Shown here: positions 1 through 9,291 of the stretch, piece after piece | How the letters are laid out: the number at the start of each line of letters is the position of its first letter | How positions within the stretch are numbered: position 1 is the stretch's first letter | Assembly (NCBI RefSeq): GCF_000300335.1 | Contig: NZ_AMRM01000004.1 | Location: 182,077-246,076 of the forward strand | Source: Nitratireductor pacificus pht-3B | Lineage (GTDB): Bacteria > Pseudomonadota > Alphaproteobacteria > Rhizobiales > Rhizobiaceae | Length of the DNA: 64,000 nt | Direction: 5' to 3' | The notes under the pieces: model-generated | What the model was told of the DNA's origin: nothing | What the model saw: the letters and a program-made list of their open reading frames with translations, nothing else | The model's database searches: none | Made by a program: the position numbers and the translations under genes

Positions 1-174
1 GCCGACGCCGCCGACCTGCGCGATCTGCGGCTGTCGCCGGGCGCCATCGTGATCGTTACCATCGCCGTCAATGTCGATGCGGATGGGCGGCCTGTGCAGT
101 ATTCGGAAACCCGCTTCGCCGCCGACCGGATCGAGCTGCATGTCGCCGGGAGCGCCGGCAAGGCGCGGGACTAG
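1..174 (+). CDS. GntR-family regulator, PhnF/HutC type (3' end only)
   Basis: Only the last 57 codons lie in the window, read in frame 1 to a TAG. The segment reads like the end of a UTRA ligand-binding domain: a hydrophobic strand (AIVIVTIAVN) followed by DADGRPVQYSETRFAADRIEL, the typical closing strand of PhnF/HutC regulators. Such proteins have an N-terminal winged helix and release DNA on binding a small ligand. The ABC importer that follows on the same strand is a plausible target, because the regulator directly precedes it. The DNA-binding domain is outside the window, so the exact subfamily is uncertain. Confidence 0.75.
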   Translation, partial: ADAADLRDLRLSPGAIVIVTIAVNVDADGRPVQYSETRFAADRIELHVAGSAGKARD

Positions 175-305
175 CGCTTCCCGGGCTACTCACTTGATGC
201 TCACTGGGAAGTGACCCGGTCAGGCGCCGCATCGCATTGATTTGCACAGGGTCGGCATGCTCTATCGGCTACCTTTGCTTTCAACCCGCGATCTGGGAGA
301 TCGAA

Positions 306-1532
306 GTGCGCAGAACCGTTTTATCCTTGGCGCTGATGGCGCTCGGCGCCGTGCCGGCGCTGGCCGACGCGATGAACCCCGATCCCCGGAAATGGGATGA
401 GGTGCTGGCCGGCGCGCGGGGCGAAACCGTCTATTTCAACGCCTGGGGCGGGTCGCAGAACATCAACGCCTATATCGACTGGGCCGGCGGCGAACTGATG
501 CAGCGCTACGGCGTGACGCTGAAGCACGTCAAGCTGGAGGACACGGCCACCGCAGTCACCACCGTGGTCGCCGAGAAAGCGGCCGGCCGGGATACGGCAG
601 GCACGGTCGACCTGATCTGGATCAATGGCGAGAATTTCGCCGCCATGAAGCGCCAGGGCCTCATCATGGCGCCGGGCTGGGCCGAGGAACTGCCGAACTG
701 GTCCTATGTGGATGTCGAGAACAAGCCGACGATCCGCACCGACTTCACCATTCCCGTCGATGGGCTGGAAAGCCCCTGGGGCATGGCCAAGCTCGTCTTC
801 TTCTACGATTCCGCGCGCACCGACGCGGACGCGCTGCCGCAGGATGCCGACGGGCTGCTCGAATGGGCGAAGGCCAATCCGGGCCGCTTCTCCTATCCGC
901 AGCCGCCGGACTTCATCGGTTCGTCCTTCCTGAAGCAGGTGCTCGCCGAGAAGATCGCCGACAGGACACTGCTGCAACAGCCCGTCGACGAGGCAAGCTT
1001 CGACGCGGTGACGAAGCCGCTGTTCGACTATCTGGATGCGCTCAACCCGCTGATGTGGCGCTCGGGCCGGGCCTATCCGCAGAACTATCCGGCCATGAAG
1101 CAGCTTCTGGCCGATGCCGAGCTGGACATCATCTTCGCCTTCAACCCGGCGGAAGCGTCGAGCGCCGTCGCCAATGGCGAACTGCCGGACACGGTGCGCT
1201 CGTTCACCTTCCCGGGCGGCACGCTGGCCAACACGCATTTCCTGACGATCCCCTACAACGCCGCCGCGAAGGCGGGGGCGCTGGTGGCGGCGAACTTCCT
1301 CCTTTCGCCGGAGGCGCAGGCGCGCAAGCAGGATCCCGCCATCTGGGGCGATCCCACCGTTCTGGCCCTCGGCAAGCTCGATGCGGACGACCGCGCGCGC
1401 TTCGACGCCATCGACCTCGGCGTCGCGACGCTGCGCCCCGACGAACTCGGACCCGCGCTGGACGAACCGCATCCAAGCTGGATGGAGCGCATCGAAACCG
1501 AGTGGAAGCGGCGCTACGGCGTGGCGAACTAG
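306..1532 (+). CDS. ynjB: ABC transporter substrate-binding protein, YnjB family
   Basis: Predicted periplasmic solute-binding protein of 408 residues that delivers ligand to the YnjC/YnjD importer. The GTG at 306 is chosen because it puts a signal peptide (RRTVLSLALMALGAVPALADA) at the N-terminus; an upstream in-frame ATG at 237 would add 23 residues before the signal. The mature part has the type 2 binding-protein look (YFNAWGGSQNINAYIDW near the start, IWINGENFAAMK). Binding protein, one long permease and one short ATPase in this order match E. coli ynjBCD. The substrate of that system is not firmly established and none is assigned here. Confidence 0.85.
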   Translation: MRRTVLSLALMALGAVPALADAMNPDPRKWDEVLAGARGETVYFNAWGGSQNINAYIDWAGGELMQRYGVTLKHVKLEDTATAVTTVVAEKAAGRDTAGTVDLIWINGENFAAMKRQGLIMAPGWAEELPNWSYVDVENKPTIRTDFTIPVDGLESPWGMAKLVFFYDSARTDADALPQDADGLLEWAKANPGRFSYPQPPDFIGSSFLKQVLAEKIADRTLLQQPVDEASFDAVTKPLFDYLDALNPLMWRSGRAYPQNYPAMKQLLADAELDIIFAFNPAEASSAVANGELPDTVRSFTFPGGTLANTHFLTIPYNAAAKAGALVAANFLLSPEAQARKQDPAIWGDPTVLALGKLDADDRARFDAIDLGVATLRPDELGPALDEPHPSWMERIETEWKRRYGVAN

Positions 1533-1543
1533 AGCGTTTTGCA

Positions 1544-1563
1544 GTCAGGTGATAACACCTGAC
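1544..1563. repeat. 20-bp palindrome, GTCAGG-N8-CCTGAC family
   Basis: A perfect 8-bp inverted repeat (GTCAGGTG / CACCTGAC) with an ATAA loop lies 12 bases after the ynjB stop. The same outer arms and spacing recur at 34196-34215 and 45394-45413, each in a non-coding gap. It could terminate or attenuate between ynjB and ynjC, or be a dispersed palindromic element. No T-run follows it. Confidence 0.6.
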
Positions 1564-1727
1564 GCCCGCATAAACGCGGAAAAACAAAGAGATGGGCCCG
1601 TTGTGCGTTTCGATGAAAGCTTGAACGAGTCTAGGACAGCGTTCTTGTTGAGCTTGGCGGTGTTCCCCACTCCCCTCTGGCCTCCTGGGCTTGCCGGAGG
1701 GGGCAGCAACGCCGGGAAGCCATTGTC

Positions 1728-3407
1728 ATGCTGACCCGTCTCGGCCCTGTCCTTGCCATCGGCCTGCTCACCGCGCCCGTCGCCTTCGGGCTGGCGGGCA
1801 CCATCCTGCCTGCCTTCGGTTTCCTGCCCGCGCTGGGCGGTACCGGGTTCAGCCTTGCGCCTCTGATGGCGCTCGCCGGCGAGCCGGCCATCGTCTACTC
1901 GGCGCTGATGAGCCTCGTCACGGGGCTGGTGACGACGCTGGTCTCGCTCGGCGTGGTGATGCTCTTCACCGCCGCCTGGAGCGGCACGCGGGCCTTCGCA
2001 AGGGTCCAGCACCTGATCTCGCCGCTGCTGTCCGTGCCGCACGCGGCCGCGGCCTTCGCGCTCGCTTTCCTAATTGCCCCCTCGGGGCTGCTCGCCCGGA
2101 TGATCTCGCCGGAACTGACCGGCTGGCACCGGCCGCCGGACCTGCTTGTCGTGCACGATCCGATGGGCCTCGCCATGATGGCGGGCCTCGTCGTCAAGGA
2201 AATCCCGTTCCTGCTGCTGGTGACGCTCGCCGCCCTTCCGCAGGTGCATCCGGCCCGCACGCGCGCGCTCATCGCGGCGATGGGCTACGGGCGGATCGGC
2301 GGCTTCGTGTTCGGCCTCTGGCCGCAGATCTATCCGCAGATACGCCTGCCGGTCTTCGCCGTCATCGCCTTCGCCACCTCCGTGGTCGACGTCGCGGCGA
2401 TCCTGGGGCCGACGACCCCGCCGCCGCTGGCCGTCCGGCTGGTGGGCTGGATGAACGACCCCGACCTGTCGATGCGCTTCCTCGCTTCCGCCGGTGCGCT
2501 GCTGCAGCTTGCCGTGACCGCCGCGGCGATCGGCATCTGGATTGTCCTTGAAAAGCTTACTGCCCGTCTGCGCGAGCGCTGCGCCTGTGCCGGGCTGCGC
2601 CTGCGCGGTGATGCGCCGGTGCGGTGGACGGCGTTCGGTCTGATGCTCCTTTCCGCCCTGACGATCTTCGCCGGCCTCGCGACGCTGGCGCTGTGGTCCT
2701 TCGCCGGCCTCTGGCAGTTTCCCGATGCGTTGCCTGCGTCCTTCGAACTGCGCAACTGGGCGCGCGTCCTGCCGCATCTGCTCGATCCCCTCCTGACGAC
2801 CCTGATCGTCGGGCTTGTCTCGACGGCCGTCGCGACGGCCATCGCGATCCTCTGCCTGGCGCGCGAGGACGAGATGGGCCGGCCACCAGGGCGCGGCGCA
2901 CTGCGTCTGATCTACCTGCCGCTGATCGTGCCGCAGGTCGCCTTCCTGTTCGGCCTGCAACTGCTGTTCATCCTGATCGGCTCCGTGGCGACGATGACGG
3001 CGCTCATCCTCGCCCATCTCGTCTTCGTCCTGCCCTATGCCTATCTGTGCCTGAAGGACCCGTGGCGCGCCTTCGATAGGCGCTACGATCAGCTTGCGGC
3101 CGGGCTCGGCAAGGCGGCCTGGCGGCGCTTCCTCCTGATCCGCCTGCCGATGATGACGCGGCCGGTCCTGACCGTCGCGGCGATCGGCTTCTCCGTCTCG
3201 ATCGGCCTCTACCTCCCCACCCTGCTGATCGGGGCGGGGCGGCTCACCACCGTCACCACCGAGGCGGTCGCGCTGGCCTCGGGCGGCAACCGTCGCGTCA
3301 TCGGCATCTATGCCTTTCTGCAGATGATGCTTCCCGCCATCGGCTTTGCCGTTGCCACTCTTGTGCCGGCGCTGATATTCCGGCGTCATCGCGACATGCA
3401 GGTTTGA
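1728..3407 (+). CDS. ynjC: ABC transporter permease, fused double-length YnjC family
   Basis: Inner-membrane permease of 559 residues. It is twice the usual permease length because two BinPD-type membrane domains are fused, as in E. coli YnjC. About a dozen hydrophobic segments are visible. Each half carries an EAA-like loop near its end: the first around LIAAMGYGRIGGFVFGLWPQIYP, the second at LAAGLGKAAWRRFLLIRLPMM, where the ATPase docks. The fusion explains why no second permease gene is present. It lies 195 bases after ynjB, the gap holding a palindrome, and the ATPase gene follows after 6 bases. The transported substrate is unknown. Confidence 0.85.
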   Translation: MLTRLGPVLAIGLLTAPVAFGLAGTILPAFGFLPALGGTGFSLAPLMALAGEPAIVYSALMSLVTGLVTTLVSLGVVMLFTAAWSGTRAFARVQHLISPLLSVPHAAAAFALAFLIAPSGLLARMISPELTGWHRPPDLLVVHDPMGLAMMAGLVVKEIPFLLLVTLAALPQVHPARTRALIAAMGYGRIGGFVFGLWPQIYPQIRLPVFAVIAFATSVVDVAAILGPTTPPPLAVRLVGWMNDPDLSMRFLASAGALLQLAVTAAAIGIWIVLEKLTARLRERCACAGLRLRGDAPVRWTAFGLMLLSALTIFAGLATLALWSFAGLWQFPDALPASFELRNWARVLPHLLDPLLTTLIVGLVSTAVATAIAILCLAREDEMGRPPGRGALRLIYLPLIVPQVAFLFGLQLLFILIGSVATMTALILAHLVFVLPYAYLCLKDPWRAFDRRYDQLAAGLGKAAWRRFLLIRLPMMTRPVLTVAAIGFSVSIGLYLPTLLIGAGRLTTVTTEAVALASGGNRRVIGIYAFLQMMLPAIGFAVATLVPALIFRRHRDMQV

Positions 3408-3413
3408 AACCGG

Positions 3414-4067
3414 ATGAACTCCCGCTTGACCGAGGCCGGCCTTTTTCTCGACCGGGTGACCATCGCGCTCGACGGGCGCGAGATCGTCACGCTGACGCGG
3501 CGCGTGGCGCCGGGCGCGGTGCTGACCGTTATGGGACCTTCGGGCGCCGGAAAATCGACTCTGCTTGCCTATGTCGGCGGCTTCCTCGATCCGGCCTTCA
3601 CCGCGAGCGGCCGCGCCTATGTGGACGATGTGGAGATCACGGCGCTGAAGCCGGAGGCCCGCCATATGGGCATCCTGTTCCAGGATCCGCTGCTGTTTCC
3701 TCATATGAGCGTCGGCGGCAACCTGATGTTCGCGCTGCCGCAGGAGGTGCGCGGGCGCCGGGCGCGGCGCGAACGCATGTGCCGCGCGCTGGAGGGCGTC
3801 GGCCTGGCGGGGCTCGAGGAGCGCGATCCGGCGACCCTGTCGGGCGGGCAGAAGGCGCGTGTCGCGCTGGCCCGGGTTCTCGCTTCCGCGCCGCGCGCCC
3901 TGCTGCTCGACGAGCCGTTCTCCAAGCTCGACGCCGCGCTTCGCGCGCAGATGCGCGAACTGGTTTTCGCCAAGGCACGCGAGAGCGGCCTGCCGGTCCT
4001 GCTGGTCACCCATGATGTGGCCGACGCACAGGCCGCCGGCGGCGACATCGTCGAGATCGGCGGATAG
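3414..4067 (+). CDS. ynjD: ABC transporter ATP-binding protein, YnjD family
   Basis: Cytoplasmic ATPase of 217 residues that powers the YnjBC importer. Visible motifs are Walker A (GPSGAGKST, residues 41-49), a Q-loop (GILFQDPLLFPHMS), the ABC signature LSGGQ at about 142-146, Walker B with LLLDEPFSKLD and the switch histidine in LLVTHD. The length equals that of E. coli YnjD and there is no extra C-terminal regulatory domain. Its TAG stop is immediately followed by the ATG of hrpB, so the two are probably co-transcribed although functionally unrelated. Confidence 0.9.
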   Translation: MNSRLTEAGLFLDRVTIALDGREIVTLTRRVAPGAVLTVMGPSGAGKSTLLAYVGGFLDPAFTASGRAYVDDVEITALKPEARHMGILFQDPLLFPHMSVGGNLMFALPQEVRGRRARRERMCRALEGVGLAGLEERDPATLSGGQKARVALARVLASAPRALLLDEPFSKLDAALRAQMRELVFAKARESGLPVLLVTHDVADAQAAGGDIVEIGG

Positions 4068-6521
4068 ATGCCCAAACTGCCCGACCTGCCGGTAACGGCC
4101 GTCCTGCCGGCCTTACGCGAGGCGCTCGACCGGGATGGCCGGGCCGTGCTGGTGGCGCCGCCTGGAGCGGGGAAGACCACGCTGGCGCCGCTGGCGCTGC
4201 TCGACGCCGGCTGGGCCGCCTCGGGCCGGATCGTGCTCCTGGAGCCGCGCCGTCTGGCCGCCCGCGCCGCGGCGCGCCGCATGGCGGCACTTCTCGGCGA
4301 GGAGCCGGGAGAAACGGTCGGCTACGCCATGCGCATGGAGCGGAAGGTGTCCGGCAGGACCCGCATCCTCGTCGTCACGGAAGGCGTTCTGGCGCGCATG
4401 ATCGTCGAGGATCCGGAACTGTCCGGTGTCTCCGCCGTGCTGTTCGACGAGTTCCACGAGCGCTCCCTGGACGGCGATTTCGCGCTGGCGCTGGCGCTCG
4501 ACGCGCAGGGCGCGCTCAGGCCGGACCTGCGGCTTCTGGTCATGTCGGCGACGCTCGACGGCGCGCGTGTGGCAGCACTTCTGGGCGATGCTCCGGTGAT
4601 CGAGAGTGAGGGCCGCAGCTTTCCCGTCGATCTGCGCCATGCGGAGCGTCCGGCCGGCGAGCCGGTCGAGGACACGATGGCGCGGACGATCCGCGCGGTC
4701 CTGTCGGACGAGGAGGGCAGTGTGCTCGCCTTCCTGCCCGGCCAGCGCGAGATCGAGCGCACCGCCGAGCGGCTGGCGGACAGGCTGCCGGCCGATGTCG
4801 ACATCACGCCGCTCTATGGCGGCCTCGACGGGAAGGCGCAGGATGCGGCGATCCGGCCGGCGTCGGCGGGGCGGCGCAAGGTCGTTCTGGCGACCGCCAT
4901 CGCCGAGACCTCCGTCACCATCGACGGCGTGCGCGTGGTGATCGACAGCGGTCTCTCCCGCCTGCCGAAATACGAACCGTCCACCGGCCTGACGCGGCTC
5001 GAGACGGTGCGCGTCTCGCGCGCCTCCGCCGACCAGCGCGCCGGCCGCGCCGGCCGCACGGCGCCCGGCATCGCGCTCAGGCTTTGGCGCGCCGAGCAGA
5101 CGGCGGCCCTGCCGGCCTTCGCGCCGCCGGAAATCCTCGAGGCCGACCTGTCCGGCCTGCTGCTCGACTGCGCGGCCTTCGGCGTCGCCGACCCCGCCGC
5201 TCTCGCTTTTCTCGATCCGCCACCCCAGCCCGCCCTGGCCGAAGCGCGCGGCCTGCTTCAGCGCCTCGGCGCGCTCGATGCCGACGGCCGGCTGACGCAG
5301 ACCGGCGAGGCCATGCGGCGGCTGGCGCTGCCCGTGCGGCTGGCGCATATGGTGGCCATGGCCGCCGGGAAGGGGCAGGCGCTGGCGGCCGCTGAACTGG
5401 CGGTTCTCCTGTCGGAACGCGGGCTGGGCGGGACTTCGGTCGATCTGGACGAGCGCTGGCAGCGCTTTCGGCGCGAACGCGGACCCCGCGCCGAGGGCGC
5501 GCGCAAGCTCGCCATGCGGCTCGCGAAATCCGCGGGCGGTGGCAAGGTGGACGATCAGCCTTCCGCCGGTTCGCTGCTGATCCATGCCTGGCCGGACCGG
5601 GTCGCCAAGGCGCGCGGCGCCTTCGGTCGTTTCGTGCTGGCCAACGGGCGCGGCGGCATGCTGGCTGCCGAGGAGCGTCTCGCCGGTTCGCCCTATCTGG
5701 TCGTCGCCGATCTTCAGGGCCGCGCCGAGAACGCCCGCATCGCCTCGGCCGCCGCCATCGACGAGAACGAGATCCTTGCCGAACTGGGCGACGAGATCGT
5801 CGAGGCCGCCGAAACCGCATTCGATCGCGACAAGGGCGCGGTGCGCCAGCGCCGGTTGCGCCGGCTTGGCGCGCTGGTGCTTTCGGCGCAGCCGCTGCCG
5901 CCCCCGTCGGGAGCAGACGCGGACCGCGCGATCGTCGCCGCGGTGCGCACGCACGGGCTGGAGCTCCTGCCATGGGACAAGGAGGCGGTCGCCCTGCGCC
6001 GCCGGCTGGCATGGCTCCGCAATGCCAAGGGCGATCCCTGGCCGCAGATGGACGACGCGGCGCTGCTCGACGGTCTTGAGGACTGGCTCCTGCCGTTCCT
6101 CACTGGCGATGCCAGCCTGTCGCGGATCAGGCCGGCGATCCTGCGCGAGGGCCTGACGGCGCTGGTGCCGCACGACCTGCAGCGCCGCCTGTCGGCGCTG
6201 ACGCCGACCCACTACGACGCGCCGTCGGGCAGCCACGTTCCGATCCGCTACGAGGAGGAGGGGCCGGTGCTGGCGATCCGCGTGCAGGAACTGTTCGGCC
6301 TGAAAACGCACCCGACCGTGGCCGACGGCGTGCCGCTCAAGCTGGAACTGCTCTCGCCGGCCCACCGGCCGATCCAGACGACGCTGGACCTGCCCGGCTT
6401 CTGGGCGGGTTCCTGGGCCGATGTGCGCGCCGACATGCGCGGCCGCTATCCCAAGCACGTCTGGCCCGAGGATCCGGCCAATGCCGCCGCGACACATCGC
6501 GCCAAGCCGCGCGGCAAATAA
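4068..6521 (+). CDS. hrpB: ATP-dependent helicase HrpB
   Basis: DEAH-box-type helicase of 817 residues, close to the family's usual length. Walker A is APPGAGKTT at about residues 30-38, Walker B is the DEFH variant (VLFDEFHERS), motif III is SATLDG, and motif VI is in the DQRAGRAGRTAPG region. The long C-terminal part, including PTHYDAPSGSHVPIRYE near the end, is the HrpB-specific domain. The substrate and physiological role of HrpB are poorly defined. It starts directly at the ynjD stop and is followed after 38 bases by regB; hrpB next to regBA is, to my knowledge, common in Rhizobiales. Confidence 0.93.
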   Translation: MPKLPDLPVTAVLPALREALDRDGRAVLVAPPGAGKTTLAPLALLDAGWAASGRIVLLEPRRLAARAAARRMAALLGEEPGETVGYAMRMERKVSGRTRILVVTEGVLARMIVEDPELSGVSAVLFDEFHERSLDGDFALALALDAQGALRPDLRLLVMSATLDGARVAALLGDAPVIESEGRSFPVDLRHAERPAGEPVEDTMARTIRAVLSDEEGSVLAFLPGQREIERTAERLADRLPADVDITPLYGGLDGKAQDAAIRPASAGRRKVVLATAIAETSVTIDGVRVVIDSGLSRLPKYEPSTGLTRLETVRVSRASADQRAGRAGRTAPGIALRLWRAEQTAALPAFAPPEILEADLSGLLLDCAAFGVADPAALAFLDPPPQPALAEARGLLQRLGALDADGRLTQTGEAMRRLALPVRLAHMVAMAAGKGQALAAAELAVLLSERGLGGTSVDLDERWQRFRRERGPRAEGARKLAMRLAKSAGGGKVDDQPSAGSLLIHAWPDRVAKARGAFGRFVLANGRGGMLAAEERLAGSPYLVVADLQGRAENARIASAAAIDENEILAELGDEIVEAAETAFDRDKGAVRQRRLRRLGALVLSAQPLPPPSGADADRAIVAAVRTHGLELLPWDKEAVALRRRLAWLRNAKGDPWPQMDDAALLDGLEDWLLPFLTGDASLSRIRPAILREGLTALVPHDLQRRLSALTPTHYDAPSGSHVPIRYEEEGPVLAIRVQELFGLKTHPTVADGVPLKLELLSPAHRPIQTTLDLPGFWAGSWADVRADMRGRYPKHVWPEDPANAAATHRAKPRGK

Positions 6522-6559
6522 GACTTGGAGCGGCGGCGGACTTCCCGCATAAACCGGCG

Positions 6560-7894
6560 ATGCTTGAGGACATCAGGGCACACGATCCGAACCACGGCTT
6601 GCGGCTGAACACGCTGATCAAGCTGCGCTGGCTGGCGATCATCGGCCAGAGCGCCGCGGTCATCGTCGTCGCCTACGGTCTGGATTTTCCGCTGCCGGTC
6701 GGCCTGTGCTTCGCGCTGATCGCCGCGTCGGCATGGCTGAACGTCCATCTGGCGCTGCGCTATTCGGCGGCGCACCGCCTGGCGCCGCTGGCCGCGCTGG
6801 GCATCCTGACCTTCGACGCGTTCCAGCTCGCCGGCCTGCTGTCCATGACGGGCGGTCTCACCAATCCGTTTTCGCTGCTGATGACCGTTCCCGTGGTCAT
6901 CTCGGCGACATCGCTGCGGCTGCGCTGGACGGCGCTGCTCGGCTTCCTCGTCGTGGCGCTCACCACCGCCCTCGCGGTCTTCCATCGTCCGCTCCCCTGG
7001 TTCCCCGGCACCGAGCTGGTGATGCCGCTCATCTACGTGATCGGCATGTGGATCGCGGTCGTTTCCAGCATCGCCTTCACCGGCATCTACGCCTACCGCG
7101 TGGCGGAGGAGGCGCGGCTCCTTGCCAATGCGCTCGCCGCGACGGAACTCGTCCTGCAGCGCGAGCAGCACATCTCCGCGCTCGACGGGCTGGCCGCTGC
7201 CGCCGCCCACGAGCTGGGCACGCCGCTCGCCACCATCGCCCTGGTGGCCCGCGAGATGGAACGGGCGCTCGGCAAGGACGAGCGTTTCAGCGAGGACGTC
7301 ACGCTGCTGCGCACGCAGAGCGAGCGGTGCCGCGACATATTGAAACAACTCACCAGCCTGTCCTCGGAAGGGGAGGCGCACATGGCGCGCCTGCCCTTCA
7401 CCTCTCTGATCGAGGAGACGGCCGCGCCGCATCGCGATTTCGGCATCGACATCCGTTTTGAGCCGGGGGCGACCGAGGGGCCGGAACCCGTCGGCCGGCG
7501 CAATCCCGGTGTCCTCTACGGCCTCGGAAACCTGGTCGAGAACGCGGTCGACTTCGCCCGGGAATCCGTGACGATCCGCTGGCATTGGGACGAAGAAACC
7601 GTGGGGTTGCTGGTCATCGACGATGGGCATGGCTTCCCGGTGGAGATCCTCGACCGCATCGGCGAGCCTTACATGTCCAAGCGGTCGGCCAGCGCCAGCA
7701 GCGGCGGCGGCCTGGGGCTTGGCCTGTTCATCGCAAAGACGCTCCTCGAGCGCTCGGGTGCGACCATTCGCTTCGGCAACCTCGCCGAGAAGGGCAAGGG
7801 GGCTTTCGCCGAGGTGATCTGGCCTCGCGCCCTGTTCCTGGCCCCGCCCGCCGGTCTGGAACCGGATGAAAAGAACCCTAAATTGGAAAACTGA
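6560..7894 (+). CDS. regB: Redox sensor histidine kinase RegB/ActS/PrrB
   Basis: Membrane kinase of 444 residues that phosphorylates RegA in response to the redox state of the quinone pool. The N-terminal third has several transmembrane segments and carries GGLTNPF (residues 98-104), matching the RegB quinone-binding motif GGxxNPF. The phospho-accepting histidine is H217 in AAAHELGTPL, the RegB-type H-box. C257 in ERCRDIL corresponds in context to the redox-active cysteine of RegB. N, G1 and G2 boxes follow (NLVENAVDFA, DDGHGFP, GGGLGLGLFIAKTLL). regA follows on the same strand after 35 bases. RegBA systems control respiration, nitrogen and carbon metabolism in this class. Confidence 0.93.
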   Translation: MLEDIRAHDPNHGLRLNTLIKLRWLAIIGQSAAVIVVAYGLDFPLPVGLCFALIAASAWLNVHLALRYSAAHRLAPLAALGILTFDAFQLAGLLSMTGGLTNPFSLLMTVPVVISATSLRLRWTALLGFLVVALTTALAVFHRPLPWFPGTELVMPLIYVIGMWIAVVSSIAFTGIYAYRVAEEARLLANALAATELVLQREQHISALDGLAAAAAHELGTPLATIALVAREMERALGKDERFSEDVTLLRTQSERCRDILKQLTSLSSEGEAHMARLPFTSLIEETAAPHRDFGIDIRFEPGATEGPEPVGRRNPGVLYGLGNLVENAVDFARESVTIRWHWDEETVGLLVIDDGHGFPVEILDRIGEPYMSKRSASASSGGGLGLGLFIAKTLLERSGATIRFGNLAEKGKGAFAEVIWPRALFLAPPAGLEPDEKNPKLEN

Positions 7895-7929
7895 CGGATT
7901 TAGGCTAGAAACATTCTAGGAAAAGAAAC

Positions 7930-8514
7930 GTGCTGAACGTGCTGGATATGACAAGCGAAACCGCAGAAGACCCGGAGATCGCACTGGGCGAAGACCGCTC
8001 TCTCCTGATCGTCGATGACGACAAACCCTTCCTCACGCGGCTTGCCCGGGCGATGGAAAGCCGCGGTTTCGTCGTCGATACGGCCGAAAGCGTCGAGGAT
8101 GCCGTGGCGCGCGCCAAGGCCGCGCCGCCGGCCTTCGCCGTGGTCGACATGCGCCTTGCTGACGGCAACGGGCTGGATGTGGTCGCGGCGATCCGCGAGA
8201 AGCGCAAGGACGCGCGGACGATCATCCTGACCGGATACGGCAACATCGCCACCGCCGTGACCGCGGTGAAACTGGGTGCCGTCGACTATCTCGCCAAGCC
8301 CGCCGATGCGGACGACATCTTCACGGCCCTGACCCGTGGCTCCGGCGAGAAGGTGGCGCCACCCGAAAACCCGATGTCGGCCGACCGCGTGCGCTGGGAG
8401 CATATCCAGCGCGTCTACGAGATGTGCGACCGTAATGTATCCGAGACGGCGCGCCGCCTGAACATGCACCGCCGCACCCTGCAGCGCATTCTGGCAAAGC
8501 GCGCTCCGCGCTGA
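7930..8514 (+). CDS. regA: Response regulator RegA/ActR/PrrA
   Basis: Two-component regulator of 194 residues from the GTG at 7930, which has AGGAAAAG just upstream; an ATG at 7948 would shorten it by six residues. The receiver has the acidic pair in LLIVDDDKP, the phosphorylated Asp at about residue 73 (VVDMRLADGNGLD) and the conserved Lys in YLAKPADADD. A proline-containing linker joins it to a Fis-type helix-turn-helix (WEHIQRVYEMCDRNVSETAR, then RLNMHRRTLQRILAKR), which is nearly invariant in the RegA family. It is the cognate partner of regB. Confidence 0.95.
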   Translation: MLNVLDMTSETAEDPEIALGEDRSLLIVDDDKPFLTRLARAMESRGFVVDTAESVEDAVARAKAAPPAFAVVDMRLADGNGLDVVAAIREKRKDARTIILTGYGNIATAVTAVKLGAVDYLAKPADADDIFTALTRGSGEKVAPPENPMSADRVRWEHIQRVYEMCDRNVSETARRLNMHRRTLQRILAKRAPR

Positions 8515-8640
8515 AGGCGGGTTTGCCGGCTGTGCGGTGACGCCGGCAAATCACTGTTTATGGACAAGTGCTGCGCGCGGCGTTACAACTGCATGACAGG
8601 TATTTTTTCCTGTTCCAGTGTTCCAGAAGGATGAGCCGCC

Positions 8641-9288
8641 GTGCTTTCGCACGAGAAGGTCTGGGCAGCCATAGATGCGCTGGCCGCGCGTCATTCCTTG
8701 TCGGCCTCGGGCCTGGCCCGGAAGGCCGGGCTCGATTCGACGGCTTTCAACAAGTCCAAGCGTCTCTCCGCCGACGGCCGCCCGCGCTGGCCTTCCACGG
8801 AATCCCTGTCCAAGATCATCGAGGCGACCGGCATCACCCTGTCGGATTTCCTGGCCCTGCTGCAGGGCGGCGGGGCTCCCTCGGCTCCCTATGAAGCGCC
8901 GCCCTCCAGCGTCCCGCTGATCGGCTTCGCGCAGGCGGGCGCCGGGGGGTTCTTCGATGACGCGGGCTTCCCGGCGGGGCAGGGGTGGGATCATATCGAC
9001 CTCCCGGCTCCGGCACGGGAAGGAGCCTATGCGCTGCAGGTCCAGGGCGAGTCCATGTTGCCGCTCTATCGTGACGGCGACACGCTGATCGTCGACCCCG
9101 CAGCCCGGCTGCGGCGCGGCGACCGCGTCGTGGTCAAGACGGCGGGCGGGGAGGTGATGGCCAAGATCCTGCAGCGCCAGACCGGCGAGGCGGTCGAGCT
9201 TCTGTCGCTCAACCCGGAACACGCCAACCGCGTGCTGCGCAAGTCCGAACTGGAATGGATGGCGCGCATCGTCTGGGCGAGCCAGTAG
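8641..9288 (+). CDS. XRE-type transcriptional repressor with S24 (LexA-like) peptidase domain
   Basis: A 215-residue protein with an N-terminal helix-turn-helix (roughly residues 5-75; SASGLARKAGLDSTAFNKSK) and a C-terminal S24 peptidase fold. The catalytic serine is S138 in QGESMLPLYRDGD, and the paired lysine is K175 in GGEVMAKIL. An Ala-Gly bond in GFAQAGAGG, about residue 98, is a candidate self-cleavage site as in LexA and phage repressors. No phage genes are nearby, so this looks like a chromosomal, stress-linked regulator rather than a prophage repressor. GTG start; the next gene begins 3 bases after the stop. Confidence 0.85.
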   Translation: MLSHEKVWAAIDALAARHSLSASGLARKAGLDSTAFNKSKRLSADGRPRWPSTESLSKIIEATGITLSDFLALLQGGGAPSAPYEAPPSSVPLIGFAQAGAGGFFDDAGFPAGQGWDHIDLPAPAREGAYALQVQGESMLPLYRDGDTLIVDPAARLRRGDRVVVKTAGGEVMAKILQRQTGEAVELLSLNPEHANRVLRKSELEWMARIVWASQ

Positions 9289-9291
9289 ACG

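Noticed and set aside
2070..4013. Long minus-strand open frame (647 codons) opposite ynjC/ynjD
   Set aside because: Composition is rich in R, Q, H and G as expected for antisense of a GC-rich gene; no motif and no ribosome site. The plus strand has clear ABC transporter motifs.
4113..6497. Minus-strand open frame (794 codons) opposite hrpB
   Set aside because: Shadow of a GC-rich gene; the helicase motifs are on the plus strand.
8641..9288. Prophage repressor marking a prophage
   Set aside because: No integrase, structural or lysis genes lie on either side; neighbours are chromosomal housekeeping genes.
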